From: Roseateles_C aquae
Lineage (GTDB): Bacteria > Pseudomonadota > Gammaproteobacteria > Burkholderiales > Burkholderiaceae_C
Assembly: GCF_032337115.1 (NCBI RefSeq)
Contig: NZ_JAVXZY010000002.1
Span: 620,001-684,000 of the forward strand
Reading direction: 5' to 3'
DNA: 64,000 bases
Shown here one piece after another: positions 33,677 to 43,202 of the stretch. The notes beneath the pieces were generated by a model. It was not told where the DNA came from and made no database searches. It worked only from the letters and a program-made list of their open reading frames with translations. Positions within the stretch are counted from its first letter, which is position 1; each line of letters opens with the position of its first letter. The translations under genes were made by a program, and so were the position numbers.

Positions 33677-35287
33677 TCAGTGCTTGCGCAGCCCGCGCTC
33701 AGCGATCAGCACGGTCGGGAAGCTGACCGGCAAGGTGCGCGGATAGTCGCGGCTGAAATGCAGGCCGCGGCTTTCATGGCGCAGCAGCGCTGAGCGCACG
33801 ATCAGCTCGGCGCAGTCGACCAGATTGCGCAGCTCCAGCAGATCGCGGTTGACGCGGAAATTGGCGTAGTAGTCGTCAATTTCGCTGCGCAAGAGCGCGA
33901 TCCGGTGCAGCGCCCGCTCCAGCCGCTTGGTGGTGCGCACGATGCCAACGTAGTTCCACATCAGGAGGCGCAGCTCGTCCCAGTTGTGGGCGATGACGAC
34001 CTGCTCGTCGGCATCCTCGACCTGGCTTTCGTCCCAGGCCGGCAGCGGCGCTGCCGCCAGCTCGGGATGCGCAAGGATGTCCTCGGCGCAGGTCTGGCCC
34101 AGCACCACGCATTCCAGCAGCGAGTTGCTGGCCAGCCGGTTGGCGCCATGCAGGCCGGTGTAGGCCGTCTCGCCCACGGCGTACAGCCCCGGCATATCGC
34201 TGCGGCCGAGCAGATCGGTGACGACGCCGCCGCAGGTGAAGTGCACCGCCGGCACCACCGGGATGGGCTGGCGCGCGATGTCGATGCCCAGCGCCAGGCA
34301 GCGGGCATGGATGGTCGGGAAGTGTTCCTTCAGGAAGGCCTCGCCGAGATGGGTGGCGTCGAGCCAGACATGATCCAGGCCATGCTTCTTCATCTCGAAG
34401 TCGATCGCGCGGGCCACGATGTCGCGCGGCGCGAGTTCGAGGCGATCATCGTGCGCCGCCATGAAACGCGTGCCGTCCGGCAGTTTGAGATGCCCGCCCT
34501 CGCCGCGCAGCGCCTCGGTGATCAAAAAGCTGCGCTCCTGCGGGTGATAGAGGCAGGTCGGGTGGAACTGGATGAATTCCATGTTCGCGACCCGGCAGCC
34601 GGCGCGCCAGGCCATCGCGATGCCATCGCCGGTCGAGGTGTCCGGATTGGTCGTGTAGCGGTAGACCTTGCCGGCGCCGCCGGTGGCCATCACCACCGCG
34701 CGGGCTGGGAGGGCCTCGACGCGGCGGCTGTCGATGTCCAGCGCGTAGATGCCATAACAACGTGGTTCCTCGTCTCGCTGCACATGACGTGAGGTGATCA
34801 GGTCCAGCGCCATCCAGCGTTCGCGCAGCTGGATGTTCGGGTGCGCGCGGGCCGCGGCGAGCAGCTGGTCGTGAATGGCCTTGCCGGTGGCATCGGCCGC
34901 GTGGGCAATGCGGCGCACCGCATGGCCGCCCTCGCGGGTCAGGTGCAGGCCCAGCGGGCCGTCGTCGTCGGGCGTGAAAGGCACGCCCTGCTCGACCAGC
35001 CATTCCACCGCGCGGGCGCTGCGCTCGGCGATGAAACGTGCGGTGGCCTCGTCGACCAGGCCGGCGCCGGCATCCTGGGTGTCACGCACATGGCTCTCGA
35101 TGCTGTCATCGCGGCCCAGCACGCCAACGATGCCGCCCTGCGCCCAGGCCGTGGCCGCCTCGGTCAGATCGCGCTTGGCCAGCACGATCACGGGCACCTG
35201 GTCGGCCAGATGCAGGGCCACCGTCAAACCGGCCAGGCCAGCTCCGACGATGACCACGGCAGACGCTTCAGCAGCAGCAACACTCAT
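33677..35287 (-). CDS. nadB: L-aspartate oxidase
   Basis: The 536-residue flavoenzyme has GAGLAGLTVALHLA (FAD), a TAWAQGGIVGVL segment, LTREGGHAVRRI, FIQFHPTCLY with the catalytic region, FTCGGVVTD and GLHGANRLASNSLLECVV. It oxidises aspartate to iminoaspartate for quinolinate synthesis by NadA. Length matches the family. ATG 35287 starts just ahead of the FAD fold. It is divergent from the lipoxygenase gene. Confidence 0.97.
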   Translation of the reverse strand: MSVAAAEASAVVIVGAGLAGLTVALHLADQVPVIVLAKRDLTEAATAWAQGGIVGVLGRDDSIESHVRDTQDAGAGLVDEATARFIAERSARAVEWLVEQGVPFTPDDDGPLGLHLTREGGHAVRRIAHAADATGKAIHDQLLAAARAHPNIQLRERWMALDLITSRHVQRDEEPRCYGIYALDIDSRRVEALPARAVVMATGGAGKVYRYTTNPDTSTGDGIAMAWRAGCRVANMEFIQFHPTCLYHPQERSFLITEALRGEGGHLKLPDGTRFMAAHDDRLELAPRDIVARAIDFEMKKHGLDHVWLDATHLGEAFLKEHFPTIHARCLALGIDIARQPIPVVPAVHFTCGGVVTDLLGRSDMPGLYAVGETAYTGLHGANRLASNSLLECVVLGQTCAEDILAHPELAAAPLPAWDESQVEDADEQVVIAHNWDELRLLMWNYVGIVRTTKRLERALHRIALLRSEIDDYYANFRVNRDLLELRNLVDCAELIVRSALLRHESRGLHFSRDYPRTLPVSFPTVLIAERGLRKH

Positions 35288-35464
35288 TGCAAGAACCCAA
35301 CGCCTTCATCAGGACGTCATAGAAGAAAGGGCCTTGATTCTAAGGAGCTTGGCCACAGCCACTCAGCAGCCTTGAGCTTCAGCTCGTACGCCGTCCAGCC
35401 GATATGCTTTGCTGGGCTCGCGCAGGCAGTACGCGCCCCATCCCACAACAACAGGACCCCATCG

Positions 35465-37618
35465 ATGCAAAGCTACGCCGCCACCCGCCAGAACCCGGAA
35501 CTGCCCAGCCTGCCCCAGCATGACAGCGAGGCCGTGCGCGAAGCCCGCGCCTTCCAGCTCTCGCTGGCCCGCACCAGTTACAACTACATGCAGAGTTATC
35601 TGGAAGGGGTGCCACTGTCGGCCGATCTGCCCAAGGGCGAGGAATTCAGCATTGGCTACGAGGCCAAGGTGGTGCAGGTCTTCATCCCGCTGGCCGAGAA
35701 TTTCAAGCGTGTGGTCGTCAAGCTGCTGGAGCGCGAGCTGGAGCAAGACCTGCCCACCGCCGCGCTGGAACAGGTGCGCGACAGCTATGCCAAGCTGGTC
35801 AATGAATTCAGCCTCTTGCACCCGCTGCGCGATCAGCAAGATCTGGATGCCTTCTTCAAGGCGCTGGCCGCGCTGCCTGAGGCGATGAAGAATGTGATCA
35901 ACATTCCCAAGGATGTTGCCAAGATGGCCACCGGCCTGGCGCAGGTGTTTGACGAGTTCATCAAGAACGGCCCGACTGCCTTCCTGAAGTCCACACTGTT
36001 CGACATGCTCAGCACCGAGCAGGGCCGCAACTACCTGCTGCCGCAGTCGCTGGACGACTACGAGATGCTGTTCGACAGCCTGCCCAAGCCGCTGATGCTG
36101 ACGCTGGCACAACAGCCCTGGATGCCCGCCAACGGCGAAAAGCCTTGCGAGCAGGACTGGTTCTTCGGCAAGCTGCAGACCGGCGGCTTCAACACCACCA
36201 ATCTGCGCGGCATCGTGCTGGAACGCAGTGATCAGCCGGGCGAGCAGACCGTGGTGCTGGCCGAGCTGCAGCAGAAGTTCCCGATCAACGATGCCATCCT
36301 GCAGAGCGTCAGCGGCGACCGCGACATCACGCTTTCCAAGGCCGCGCGGCTGCACCGCCTGTATGTGTGTGACTACGCGCTGATGGACGGCGCCAAGGCC
36401 AACCAGCTGCACGGGCAGCAACGCTATCTGGCCGCGCCGATTGTGCTGTTCTACTGGAACCCGACACCGCCGGCCGGCTTCCCGCCCGCCGAGAAAGGCG
36501 TGCTGCAGCCCATCGCCATCCAGCTGGCCCAGCGCCACGATGCCGAGACGGCCCCGATCTTCACGCCCAACGACTGCGCCCAGGCCAATGACGCCAATGG
36601 CCTGAAGTGGCGGGTGGCCAAGTACTTTGTCAACGTGGTCTGCGCCATCCAGCACGAAGCGATTGCCCATCTGGGCGACTGCCATCTGATCATCGAGCCG
36701 ATCGCCGTGGCCGCGCATCGCCAGCTGTCCACCCAGCACCCGATCCTGAAGCTCCTGATCCCGCATTTCCGCTTCACGATCAATATCAACGACTCGGCCA
36801 TCCACAGCCTGATCATTCCCGGCGGCGTGGTCGCCACCAATGTCGGCCCGGCCATCGAGTCGACGCTGGAACTGCTGGCCCAGGCCCACCAGGCCTGGCG
36901 CTGGGATGCCAACAGCCCGGAGCGGGTGTTCAAGCTGCGCGGGGTCGACCAGCTGCCCGACTTCCCCTATCGCGACGACGCCATGCTGCTCTGGCCGGCG
37001 ATCAAGGATTTCGTGGCCGGCTATCTGCGCTGCTATTACGCCAACGATGCCGCCGTGCGTGAGGACAGCGAGCTGCAAGGCTGGATTCGCGAAATGGTGG
37101 CACCGCGCTACGCCGGCTTCAAGGGGATGGAAGGCCTGGCCATCACCGGCGACGAGCGCCAGCCGCTGTGCATTGACAGCCTGGACTATCTGATCGACAT
37201 CGTGGCCCAGATCATCTTCATCGCCGGCCCGCAGCATGCCTCGGTCAACTATGCGCAGTACCCGCTGATGTCTTATATGCCCAGCGTGGCGGGCACCATC
37301 TATGCGCCGCCGCCCGAGCGCAGCACCGAGCTGCACAGCCCGGCCGACTGCATGCGCTGGTACCCGCCGCTGGATGTGTCGCTGTACACCTTCTCCTTTG
37401 AGTACCTGCTCTCCGGCGTGCAATACGACAGCTTTGGCTACTACGAGGACAACCCGCGCACGCCCTATTTCACCGATCCGCGCGTGCAGCCGCTGGTGGC
37501 CGACTTCCAGGACCGGCTGGCGCTGGCCGAGATCGAGATCCGCAAGCGCAACCGCTCACGGGCCCTGCCCTATCCCTTCCTGCAGCCGACGCAGATCCCG
37601 AACAGCATCAGCATTTGA
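35465..37618 (+). CDS. Bacterial lipoxygenase
   Basis: A 717-residue lipoxygenase. All five iron ligands are present: His397 and His402 in IQHEAIAHLGDCH, His591 and Asn595 in GPQHASVNYAQYPL, and the C-terminal Ile717. The following EPIAVAAHRQLSTQHPILKLLIPH and FTININ match the family core. Members add O2 to polyunsaturated fatty acids. In contrast to secreted Pseudomonas LoxA, no signal peptide is visible, and there is no N-terminal PLAT domain. AGGA lies eight bases before the ATG. The frame is open upstream to 34841 but across nadB. It is convergent with the giant signalling gene. Confidence 0.92.
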   Translation: MQSYAATRQNPELPSLPQHDSEAVREARAFQLSLARTSYNYMQSYLEGVPLSADLPKGEEFSIGYEAKVVQVFIPLAENFKRVVVKLLERELEQDLPTAALEQVRDSYAKLVNEFSLLHPLRDQQDLDAFFKALAALPEAMKNVINIPKDVAKMATGLAQVFDEFIKNGPTAFLKSTLFDMLSTEQGRNYLLPQSLDDYEMLFDSLPKPLMLTLAQQPWMPANGEKPCEQDWFFGKLQTGGFNTTNLRGIVLERSDQPGEQTVVLAELQQKFPINDAILQSVSGDRDITLSKAARLHRLYVCDYALMDGAKANQLHGQQRYLAAPIVLFYWNPTPPAGFPPAEKGVLQPIAIQLAQRHDAETAPIFTPNDCAQANDANGLKWRVAKYFVNVVCAIQHEAIAHLGDCHLIIEPIAVAAHRQLSTQHPILKLLIPHFRFTININDSAIHSLIIPGGVVATNVGPAIESTLELLAQAHQAWRWDANSPERVFKLRGVDQLPDFPYRDDAMLLWPAIKDFVAGYLRCYYANDAAVREDSELQGWIREMVAPRYAGFKGMEGLAITGDERQPLCIDSLDYLIDIVAQIIFIAGPQHASVNYAQYPLMSYMPSVAGTIYAPPPERSTELHSPADCMRWYPPLDVSLYTFSFEYLLSGVQYDSFGYYEDNPRTPYFTDPRVQPLVADFQDRLALAEIEIRKRNRSRALPYPFLQPTQIPNSISI

Positions 37619-37670
37619 GCCAGCGTGAAGGCGGGCGCGCCGGGCGTCCGCTTCAGCGCCAGCTTCAGCC

Positions 37671-40600
37671 TCAGCGCCGCAGTGCGTCGAAGGCCACGGC
37701 CTGGTTGCGCCCCGCCCGCTTGGCACGGTAGAGCGCCTGGTCGGCCTCGGCCACCAGCTGCTCTGGCGTGCTATCAGGCGCCACCTGCACGGTGCTGTGG
37801 CCCACGCTGATGCTCACCAGCGGCGCAGCCGGCGAACGCTCATGCGGCAGGGCCAGCCGATTCAAGGCATCGATGCAGGCCTGGGCCATACGCGCAGCGG
37901 CTTCCGCGTCGCTGTCAGGCAGCAGCACGGCGAATTCTTCCCCGCCGTAACGCGCCACCAGATCACCGGCACGCGCCGCCTCAGCCGCCAGGGCTTGGGC
38001 CACCAGCTTGATGCAACGGTCGCCTTCGAGATGGCCGTAGTGGTCGTTGAATTGCTTGAAGTGGTCGATGTCTATCATCAGCAGCGACAGCGGCAGGCCC
38101 TGGCGCAGGCCGCGCCGCCATTCGATGCTGAGCCGCTCGTCAAAGGCGCGGCGATTGGCGATGCCGGTCAGGCCATCCTTCATGCTCATCTGGCGCAGCT
38201 CTTCGGTGCGCTGCTGCACCTTGGCTTCCAGGTTTTCGTACAGCCGCGCATTGACCAGCGAAATGGCCGCCTGTGCGCTGAGCAGTTCCAGCGTCTGCTG
38301 ATGCCGCGCGGTGAAGGCGTTCTCAAGCAGATTGTTTTCCAGGTAAACCAGCGCGACCAGCTTGCCCTGGTTCAGGACTGGCAGGCAGATCACCGACTTG
38401 GGCCGGCGCTCACGCAGATAGTGATTGCGTGCAAAGCGCTCATCGCTGGCCGGGTTGTTGAGGATGAGGGTGCTGCGGGTCAGCTTGACGAACTCGATCA
38501 GCGCACTGGGCAGCAAGGCGTGCGGCTCACCGGCCAGTTCGCGCAGTGGCAGGCTGATGCGCTGGCAGCTGATGCCTTGGCCGCTGTGCAAACCGCCCAG
38601 CGCCTCGACGATCAGCTGGTCGTCCTCATCGAGCACGATGGCGCCCTGCTCGGCGCCGGCGCTCTCCAGCAGCACGCCCAGCATCTGCTGCAGCAGCGAT
38701 TCCAGCTGCAGTTCCTTGGCCAGCAGCTGATTGGCCTTGAGCAGCGAATGCAGATCAAGCTGGCCCGTGCCTTCCGAGCTGCTGCGCAGCGTGGTGGTGC
38801 GCCCGCTGCCCAGCGGCCTTTGCTCGGACAGCTTGAAGGCGATCTGCGGCCAGCGCTGCTCCAGCTGGCGGCACTTCTGCCAGGCACCCCAGCGGCGGTA
38901 GTGGTAATGCGCCTCGCGAATGAAGTTGCTGGCCAGCTGTTTTTGCTGCTGGGCCAACCAGAACTCGGCATAGCGCTCATTGGCCAGTGCCTCGCAGGCA
39001 ACAAAACCGCTGGCCGCCGCCGCGTCGATCGCCTGGGCAAACAAGTCCATGGCGGCCCGCTCCTCGCCACGCACACGGGCCAGCTCGGCGGCAATCAGCA
39101 GCTGCTTGTGCAGGAAATTGCTCTCGCAGCCTTCGGCCCACTGCGCAAACAGCGCCAGCTGCTGCGCGGCCTGCGCCACCGCCTCGGCCCGCTCGGCGGG
39201 CTCGACAAAGCCCTCGCGCAGCCGGCCCAGCGCCACATAGAAATTGGCCTCAACGACCGACGGCCCGTCCGGCAGGCATTGCCCAATCAGCGCCAGATTG
39301 GGCGCGCATTGCTGCCACAGCGAAGCGCTGTCGAACAGATAGGCATGGCGCAGCATCGCCGTGCTGTACAGCGCCAGCGGAATCGAGGGGCTGCGGTAGT
39401 CGCCATTGAAGAAGGCGCTGCTGGAGCAATCCTCACTGTCGAAGGACAGCGCGCCCGTGGTGCGACCGCGCAGGGCCCGCAAGGGCTGCAACACGCCGTA
39501 GCGCAGCATGGCTTCGGTATGCGGCTGGCGGCTTTGCTGCAGGAAGCGCAGGCCCAGCTCGCTATCGATCTCCAAGGCCTCCAACTCGGCGCCGTGAACA
39601 AATCGATTGACCGCCAGCAACAGGGTCGCGTAGCCGGCCGACAGCGGATTGATGCCCAGCTGCCCCAGTTCCATGCCGCGCTGCAGATAGGGAAAGCTAT
39701 CGGGCAGCGCTTCGCACCAGTGCTGGTAGAAGGCCGGAAAGTACTGGTAGACGGTGAGCCGGAAGTAGGGGTTGTCGCGCTGCTCGGCCAGGCTCAGCGC
39801 CAGCTTGCCCATGCGGTAGCAGTCCGGATAGGGCCGCTTCATCACCGACATCGCCGTCATATAGGCCACATAACCGATGCTGCTCAAATCGCCCTGACCA
39901 TGCAGCAAGGTCGTGTGCACCATGCGGCAGGCCACCAGCACAAAGGCGGCGAAACGACCGGTCTGGTAGCTGCTGTGCGTCAGCGCGTAATAGAGCCGCA
40001 TTTCCAGCAGACGCTCGGGCGCATTCATCTCGGCAGCCTGCAGCAATTCGCTCACGCTGCGCTGGGCCAGCAAGGCCTCGGTCTCGCCGAATTCCTGCTG
40101 GAACAAGGCACCGGCCGCCGCTTCGTCGTCGGGCAGCGGCCGCTCCAGCCATTGCAGCGCCTGCAGCAGCACCGGATGGGCATCGCCAAAGCGGCCCTGG
40201 ATGTGGTACTGGTCGGCCTGTACCAGCGCCAGCTGAACCTTGGCCAGCGCATGGCCGCAGGCGGCGATGGCACCTGGATAGATCGCCTCGGCAGCGTCGA
40301 AATTGCCGGCCAGGTATTCGGCCTCGGCCAGCTCGCGGTAGACGGCCAGCGTCTGTTCGGGCTGCTGCTGCCAGGCGCGCTCGCCCAGCAGCGCAAGGGC
40401 CTGGCGCAGCAGCGCCACCGCCGCCGCAAACGCCGATGCCGCCTTGGCGCGAACGCCGCCACGCAAATTCAGCGCCAGCAACTGCTGGCGCTCGGCCGGG
40501 TCGGCCATCAGCGCGCTGGCCTGGTTCAGGCATTCGAGGATGATGAAGAGGCGCTGCTCCAGCTCGTCCGCAGAACTCGCCGCCAGCAGCGCACGTCCGC

Positions 40601-42695
40601 ATTGCAGCTGCAGCGACGGCAGTTCGGCCGCCGGGGTCAGCTCATGTGCGGCCTGCTGCACACGGTCGTGGAGGAAGCGATAGCGAGCTGACTGCAGCAG
40701 CTCCGGGCTGTCCTCGAACTTGTAGTCCTCGTTCAAGGGCAGCACCAGCCCCAGCTGCAGCGCCGGCCAGAGCAAGGCGGCCGTCACCTGGGCATCGGCG
40801 CCGGCAATCGCCATCAGCTCGCGCAGATCAAAGCTGTCGCCCAGCAGCGCGGCGCGGGCCAGCAGGGCCTGGGTCGGCTCGGCCAGCGCGCGCAGCTTGT
40901 CCAGCATCAGCGTGACGACGTTGTCCGTCATGCCGCGGCGGCGGATCTGCTCGATATTCCAGCGCCAGACGCCCTCGCCACGCACATAGTGGATGTCGCC
41001 CTGCTCATGCAGGCTGCGCAGGAACTGGCCGAGGAAGAAGGGGTTGCCGCGCGTCTTCTCGAGGCACAGTTCGACCAATGCCTCGATCGCGCCGAGCTTG
41101 CAGCGCAAGGTGTCGGCCACCATCGCGGCCACATCCAGCGGTGCCAGATGGCCGAGTTGCAGATGCTCGACGCGGCGCCGTGCCAGCGCGGCGCGGCTGA
41201 TCGCCAGCGGATGCTGTTCATCCACTTCGTTGTCGCGGTAGGCGCCGATGATCAGCACGCTGCGCTCGCCCTCGGCGCTCAGCAGATGCTCCAGCAGGCG
41301 CAGCGTCGGCGCGTCTGCCCATTGCAGGTCGTCAAGAAAAAGCAGCAGCGGATGGCTGCGCCGTGCCAGCGCGCGAACAAACTGCGCAAAGGCGATGTGA
41401 AAGCGCTTCTCGGTCTCGGCCGCCGGCAGCGCCGGCAGCGGCGGTGGCGCGCCAATCAGGAGGCTGAGATTGGGGATGATGGCCGCCACCGCGCCGGCCT
41501 GTTCACCGAGCGCCTCCTGCAGCTCGCTGCGCCAGTAGTGGCGGCGTTCCTCGCCCTCGATGGCCAGCTGCTGCATCAGCTGCTGGAAGGCCTGGATCAG
41601 CGCGGCATAGGGCTGGTTGCGGCTGTACTGGTCGCATTTGCCGCGCAGGAAATAGCCGCGCCGCGCCACCACCGGCCGGTGCAGCTCGCTGACCAGGGCC
41701 GTCTTGCCGATGCCCGAATAGCCGCTGACGAAGAGCAGCTCGGCCTGCCCGCTGCTGGCGCGCTCGAACGCCGCCAGCATCGTGGCCAGCTCCGCATCGC
41801 GGCCATAGAGGCGCTGGGCGACGCAAAAGCGCTCCGGCGTGTCGGCCTGCGCCAGCTCGAAGGGCTCGATCTGCTGGCCATGCAGCCAGCTCATCGCGCA
41901 GCGCTCAAGATCATGCTGCAGACCGAAGCTGCTTTGGTAGCGCTGGTCAGGGTGCTTGTCGAGCAGCTTTTGAACGATGGCCGACAGCGGCTCCGGAATG
42001 CCGGGGTCGAGCTGGTGCAGCGGCATCGGCGTGACGGCCAGCTGCGCATGCAGCAGGGTCATCGGGTCGCTGGATTGAAAGGGCTTGCGGCCACTGAACA
42101 GCTCGTAGAGCGTGACGCCCAGCGAATAGAAATCGCTGCGGTAGTCGACCTCCAGATTGGTGCGCCCGGTCTGCTCCGGCGCCATGTATTCCAGGGTACC
42201 GCGCAAGAGCACATCATCGCCGCGTTGCTGGGCATGCTCCAACCGGCTGGCCAGGCCAAAGTCGCACAGCTTCAGCCGCAACGTGGCCAGATCCACCAGC
42301 ACGTTCTTGGGCGCGATATCGCCGTGGATCAGATGGTGCTGATGCACGGCGCTGAGCGCCCGGCACAGCTGCAGCGCCAGGCCCAGGCGGTCAGACAGAT
42401 CCAGCGCCTGCCGCGCAATCAGCTCAGCGAGATTGGTGGCGGCAAAATCCTCCAGCACCAGCACCAGGCTGTGTTCAACCGGCAGCAGCGCCTCGGCCTT
42501 GATGATCCATGGCGAGTCGATGGCACTGAGCAGCTGGTACTCGTGGCGCCACCGCGCCAGCTGTTCCGGTGCTGGCTGCGCACTTTGCAGGTATTTGAGG
42601 ACCACGCGCTGGCCTTCGGCCGACACGGCCGAGGCCACCACCGTCTCACCGACAGAGTAGATGGTGTCCTTGAGGGTAAAACCGGCAAGCTGCAT
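37671..42695 (-). CDS. Hybrid Ser/Thr kinase-ATPase-GAF-diguanylate cyclase
   Basis: The 1,674-residue protein chains four modules. (1) Protein kinase, about 10-280: Lys34, HGDIAPKN at 124, DFG at 145, MAPEQ. (2) AAA_16-type ATPase with Walker A GYSGIGKT at 325-332 and LLFLDDLQWAD, then a long TPR-like helical middle. (3) GAF, about 1310-1490 (CLPVLNQGKLVALVYLEN). (4) GGDEF, about 1503-1674, with active-site GGEEF at 1584 and an RAGD inhibitory site exactly five residues before it. There is no TM segment. The start is placed at 42695; the frame continues to 42941 only through a palindromic element, which I regard as non-coding. Regulation may be affected by that element. Confidence 0.9.
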   Translation of the reverse strand: MQLAGFTLKDTIYSVGETVVASAVSAEGQRVVLKYLQSAQPAPEQLARWRHEYQLLSAIDSPWIIKAEALLPVEHSLVLVLEDFAATNLAELIARQALDLSDRLGLALQLCRALSAVHQHHLIHGDIAPKNVLVDLATLRLKLCDFGLASRLEHAQQRGDDVLLRGTLEYMAPEQTGRTNLEVDYRSDFYSLGVTLYELFSGRKPFQSSDPMTLLHAQLAVTPMPLHQLDPGIPEPLSAIVQKLLDKHPDQRYQSSFGLQHDLERCAMSWLHGQQIEPFELAQADTPERFCVAQRLYGRDAELATMLAAFERASSGQAELLFVSGYSGIGKTALVSELHRPVVARRGYFLRGKCDQYSRNQPYAALIQAFQQLMQQLAIEGEERRHYWRSELQEALGEQAGAVAAIIPNLSLLIGAPPPLPALPAAETEKRFHIAFAQFVRALARRSHPLLLFLDDLQWADAPTLRLLEHLLSAEGERSVLIIGAYRDNEVDEQHPLAISRAALARRRVEHLQLGHLAPLDVAAMVADTLRCKLGAIEALVELCLEKTRGNPFFLGQFLRSLHEQGDIHYVRGEGVWRWNIEQIRRRGMTDNVVTLMLDKLRALAEPTQALLARAALLGDSFDLRELMAIAGADAQVTAALLWPALQLGLVLPLNEDYKFEDSPELLQSARYRFLHDRVQQAAHELTPAAELPSLQLQCGRALLAASSADELEQRLFIILECLNQASALMADPAERQQLLALNLRGGVRAKAASAFAAAVALLRQALALLGERAWQQQPEQTLAVYRELAEAEYLAGNFDAAEAIYPGAIAACGHALAKVQLALVQADQYHIQGRFGDAHPVLLQALQWLERPLPDDEAAAGALFQQEFGETEALLAQRSVSELLQAAEMNAPERLLEMRLYYALTHSSYQTGRFAAFVLVACRMVHTTLLHGQGDLSSIGYVAYMTAMSVMKRPYPDCYRMGKLALSLAEQRDNPYFRLTVYQYFPAFYQHWCEALPDSFPYLQRGMELGQLGINPLSAGYATLLLAVNRFVHGAELEALEIDSELGLRFLQQSRQPHTEAMLRYGVLQPLRALRGRTTGALSFDSEDCSSSAFFNGDYRSPSIPLALYSTAMLRHAYLFDSASLWQQCAPNLALIGQCLPDGPSVVEANFYVALGRLREGFVEPAERAEAVAQAAQQLALFAQWAEGCESNFLHKQLLIAAELARVRGEERAAMDLFAQAIDAAAASGFVACEALANERYAEFWLAQQQKQLASNFIREAHYHYRRWGAWQKCRQLEQRWPQIAFKLSEQRPLGSGRTTTLRSSSEGTGQLDLHSLLKANQLLAKELQLESLLQQMLGVLLESAGAEQGAIVLDEDDQLIVEALGGLHSGQGISCQRISLPLRELAGEPHALLPSALIEFVKLTRSTLILNNPASDERFARNHYLRERRPKSVICLPVLNQGKLVALVYLENNLLENAFTARHQQTLELLSAQAAISLVNARLYENLEAKVQQRTEELRQMSMKDGLTGIANRRAFDERLSIEWRRGLRQGLPLSLLMIDIDHFKQFNDHYGHLEGDRCIKLVAQALAAEAARAGDLVARYGGEEFAVLLPDSDAEAAARMAQACIDALNRLALPHERSPAAPLVSISVGHSTVQVAPDSTPEQLVAEADQALYRAKRAGRNQAVAFDALRR

Positions 42696-42712
42696 CGGGT
42701 GGACCTGGCTAG

Positions 42713-42988
42713 GGCCTGTTAACACGACGTCTGTCTGTGCGAAAGGGGCTCCAAGGGCCCCAATCCAGGCGGACGACGCTGCCCAGGCTGGCCGCCTGGG
42801 CAAGGCGTTCAACACCGAGTGGGGCACTTGGAGCCCCTTTCCCGAAGGGTTGCCACACAAATCGCCGTGCTCGTCGTTGCAAAGCCTCGCCGGGGGATTG
42901 GCCCCGGCTTCGCTCATTGAAGCATTGGGCGCCTCGTTCACGGCGATTTGTGTGGCAACGCATCAGACAGACGTAGTGTTAACAGGCC
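42713..42988. mobile_element. 276-bp MITE-like palindromic element
   Basis: Terminal inverted repeats at 42713-42737 and 42964-42988 match at 24 of 25 positions (GGCCTGTTAACAC... ACGTCTGTCTG). A TAG direct repeat flanks both ends (42710-42712, 42989-42991), as expected from insertion. Inside are two stem-loops: 42741-42761/42821-42841 (20 of 21 pairs, GAAAGGGGCTCCAAG) enclosing a perfect 8-bp hairpin at 42781-42801, and 42849-42869/42939-42959 (21 perfect pairs, GTTGCCACACAAATCGCCGTG) enclosing GCCGGGG/CCCCGGC at 42889-42908. No transposase is encoded. The whole could fold as a three-way cloverleaf. No other copy exists in this window. Confidence 0.85.
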
Positions 42989-43000
42989 TAGTCACCTCGG

Positions 43001-43145
43001 GGGCCGGCAAGCCGGTCCCACCCCGGGTGACTTTGTATCTTTAAGTACGCCGGATTATCGGCGTCGCCCCCGACAAGCTTGTGTCGGCGATAACAGCACT
43101 TGCGCAAAGGTCCGCTTTTGGTTCTGAGATCGCACGGCGGTGCGA
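43001..43145. repeat. Cluster of short hairpins beside the MITE
   Basis: Four inverted repeats follow each other: 43001-43008/43011-43019 (GGGCCGGC), 43047-43052/43059-43064 (ACGCCG), 43070-43075/43082-43087 (CCGACA) and 43130-43135/43140-43145 (TCGCAC). None has a T-run. The stretch between the MITE and the M2 peptidase gene otherwise holds no gene. Confidence 0.55.
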
Positions 43146-43202
43146 GGGCCGGCCAGTTTTGGCGCTTGAGCCTTCGTTTTTTGCCGCTGCGCCTGCCCCT
43201 GC

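Noticed and set aside
37797..40691. A 964-residue plus-strand open frame
   Set aside because: Antisense to the kinase/GGDEF gene, low complexity, no ribosome-binding site.
42696..42941. N-terminal extension of the giant kinase/GGDEF protein by about 82 residues
   Set aside because: The extension is the translated palindromic element and has no protein character; the kinase domain begins right after ATG 42695.
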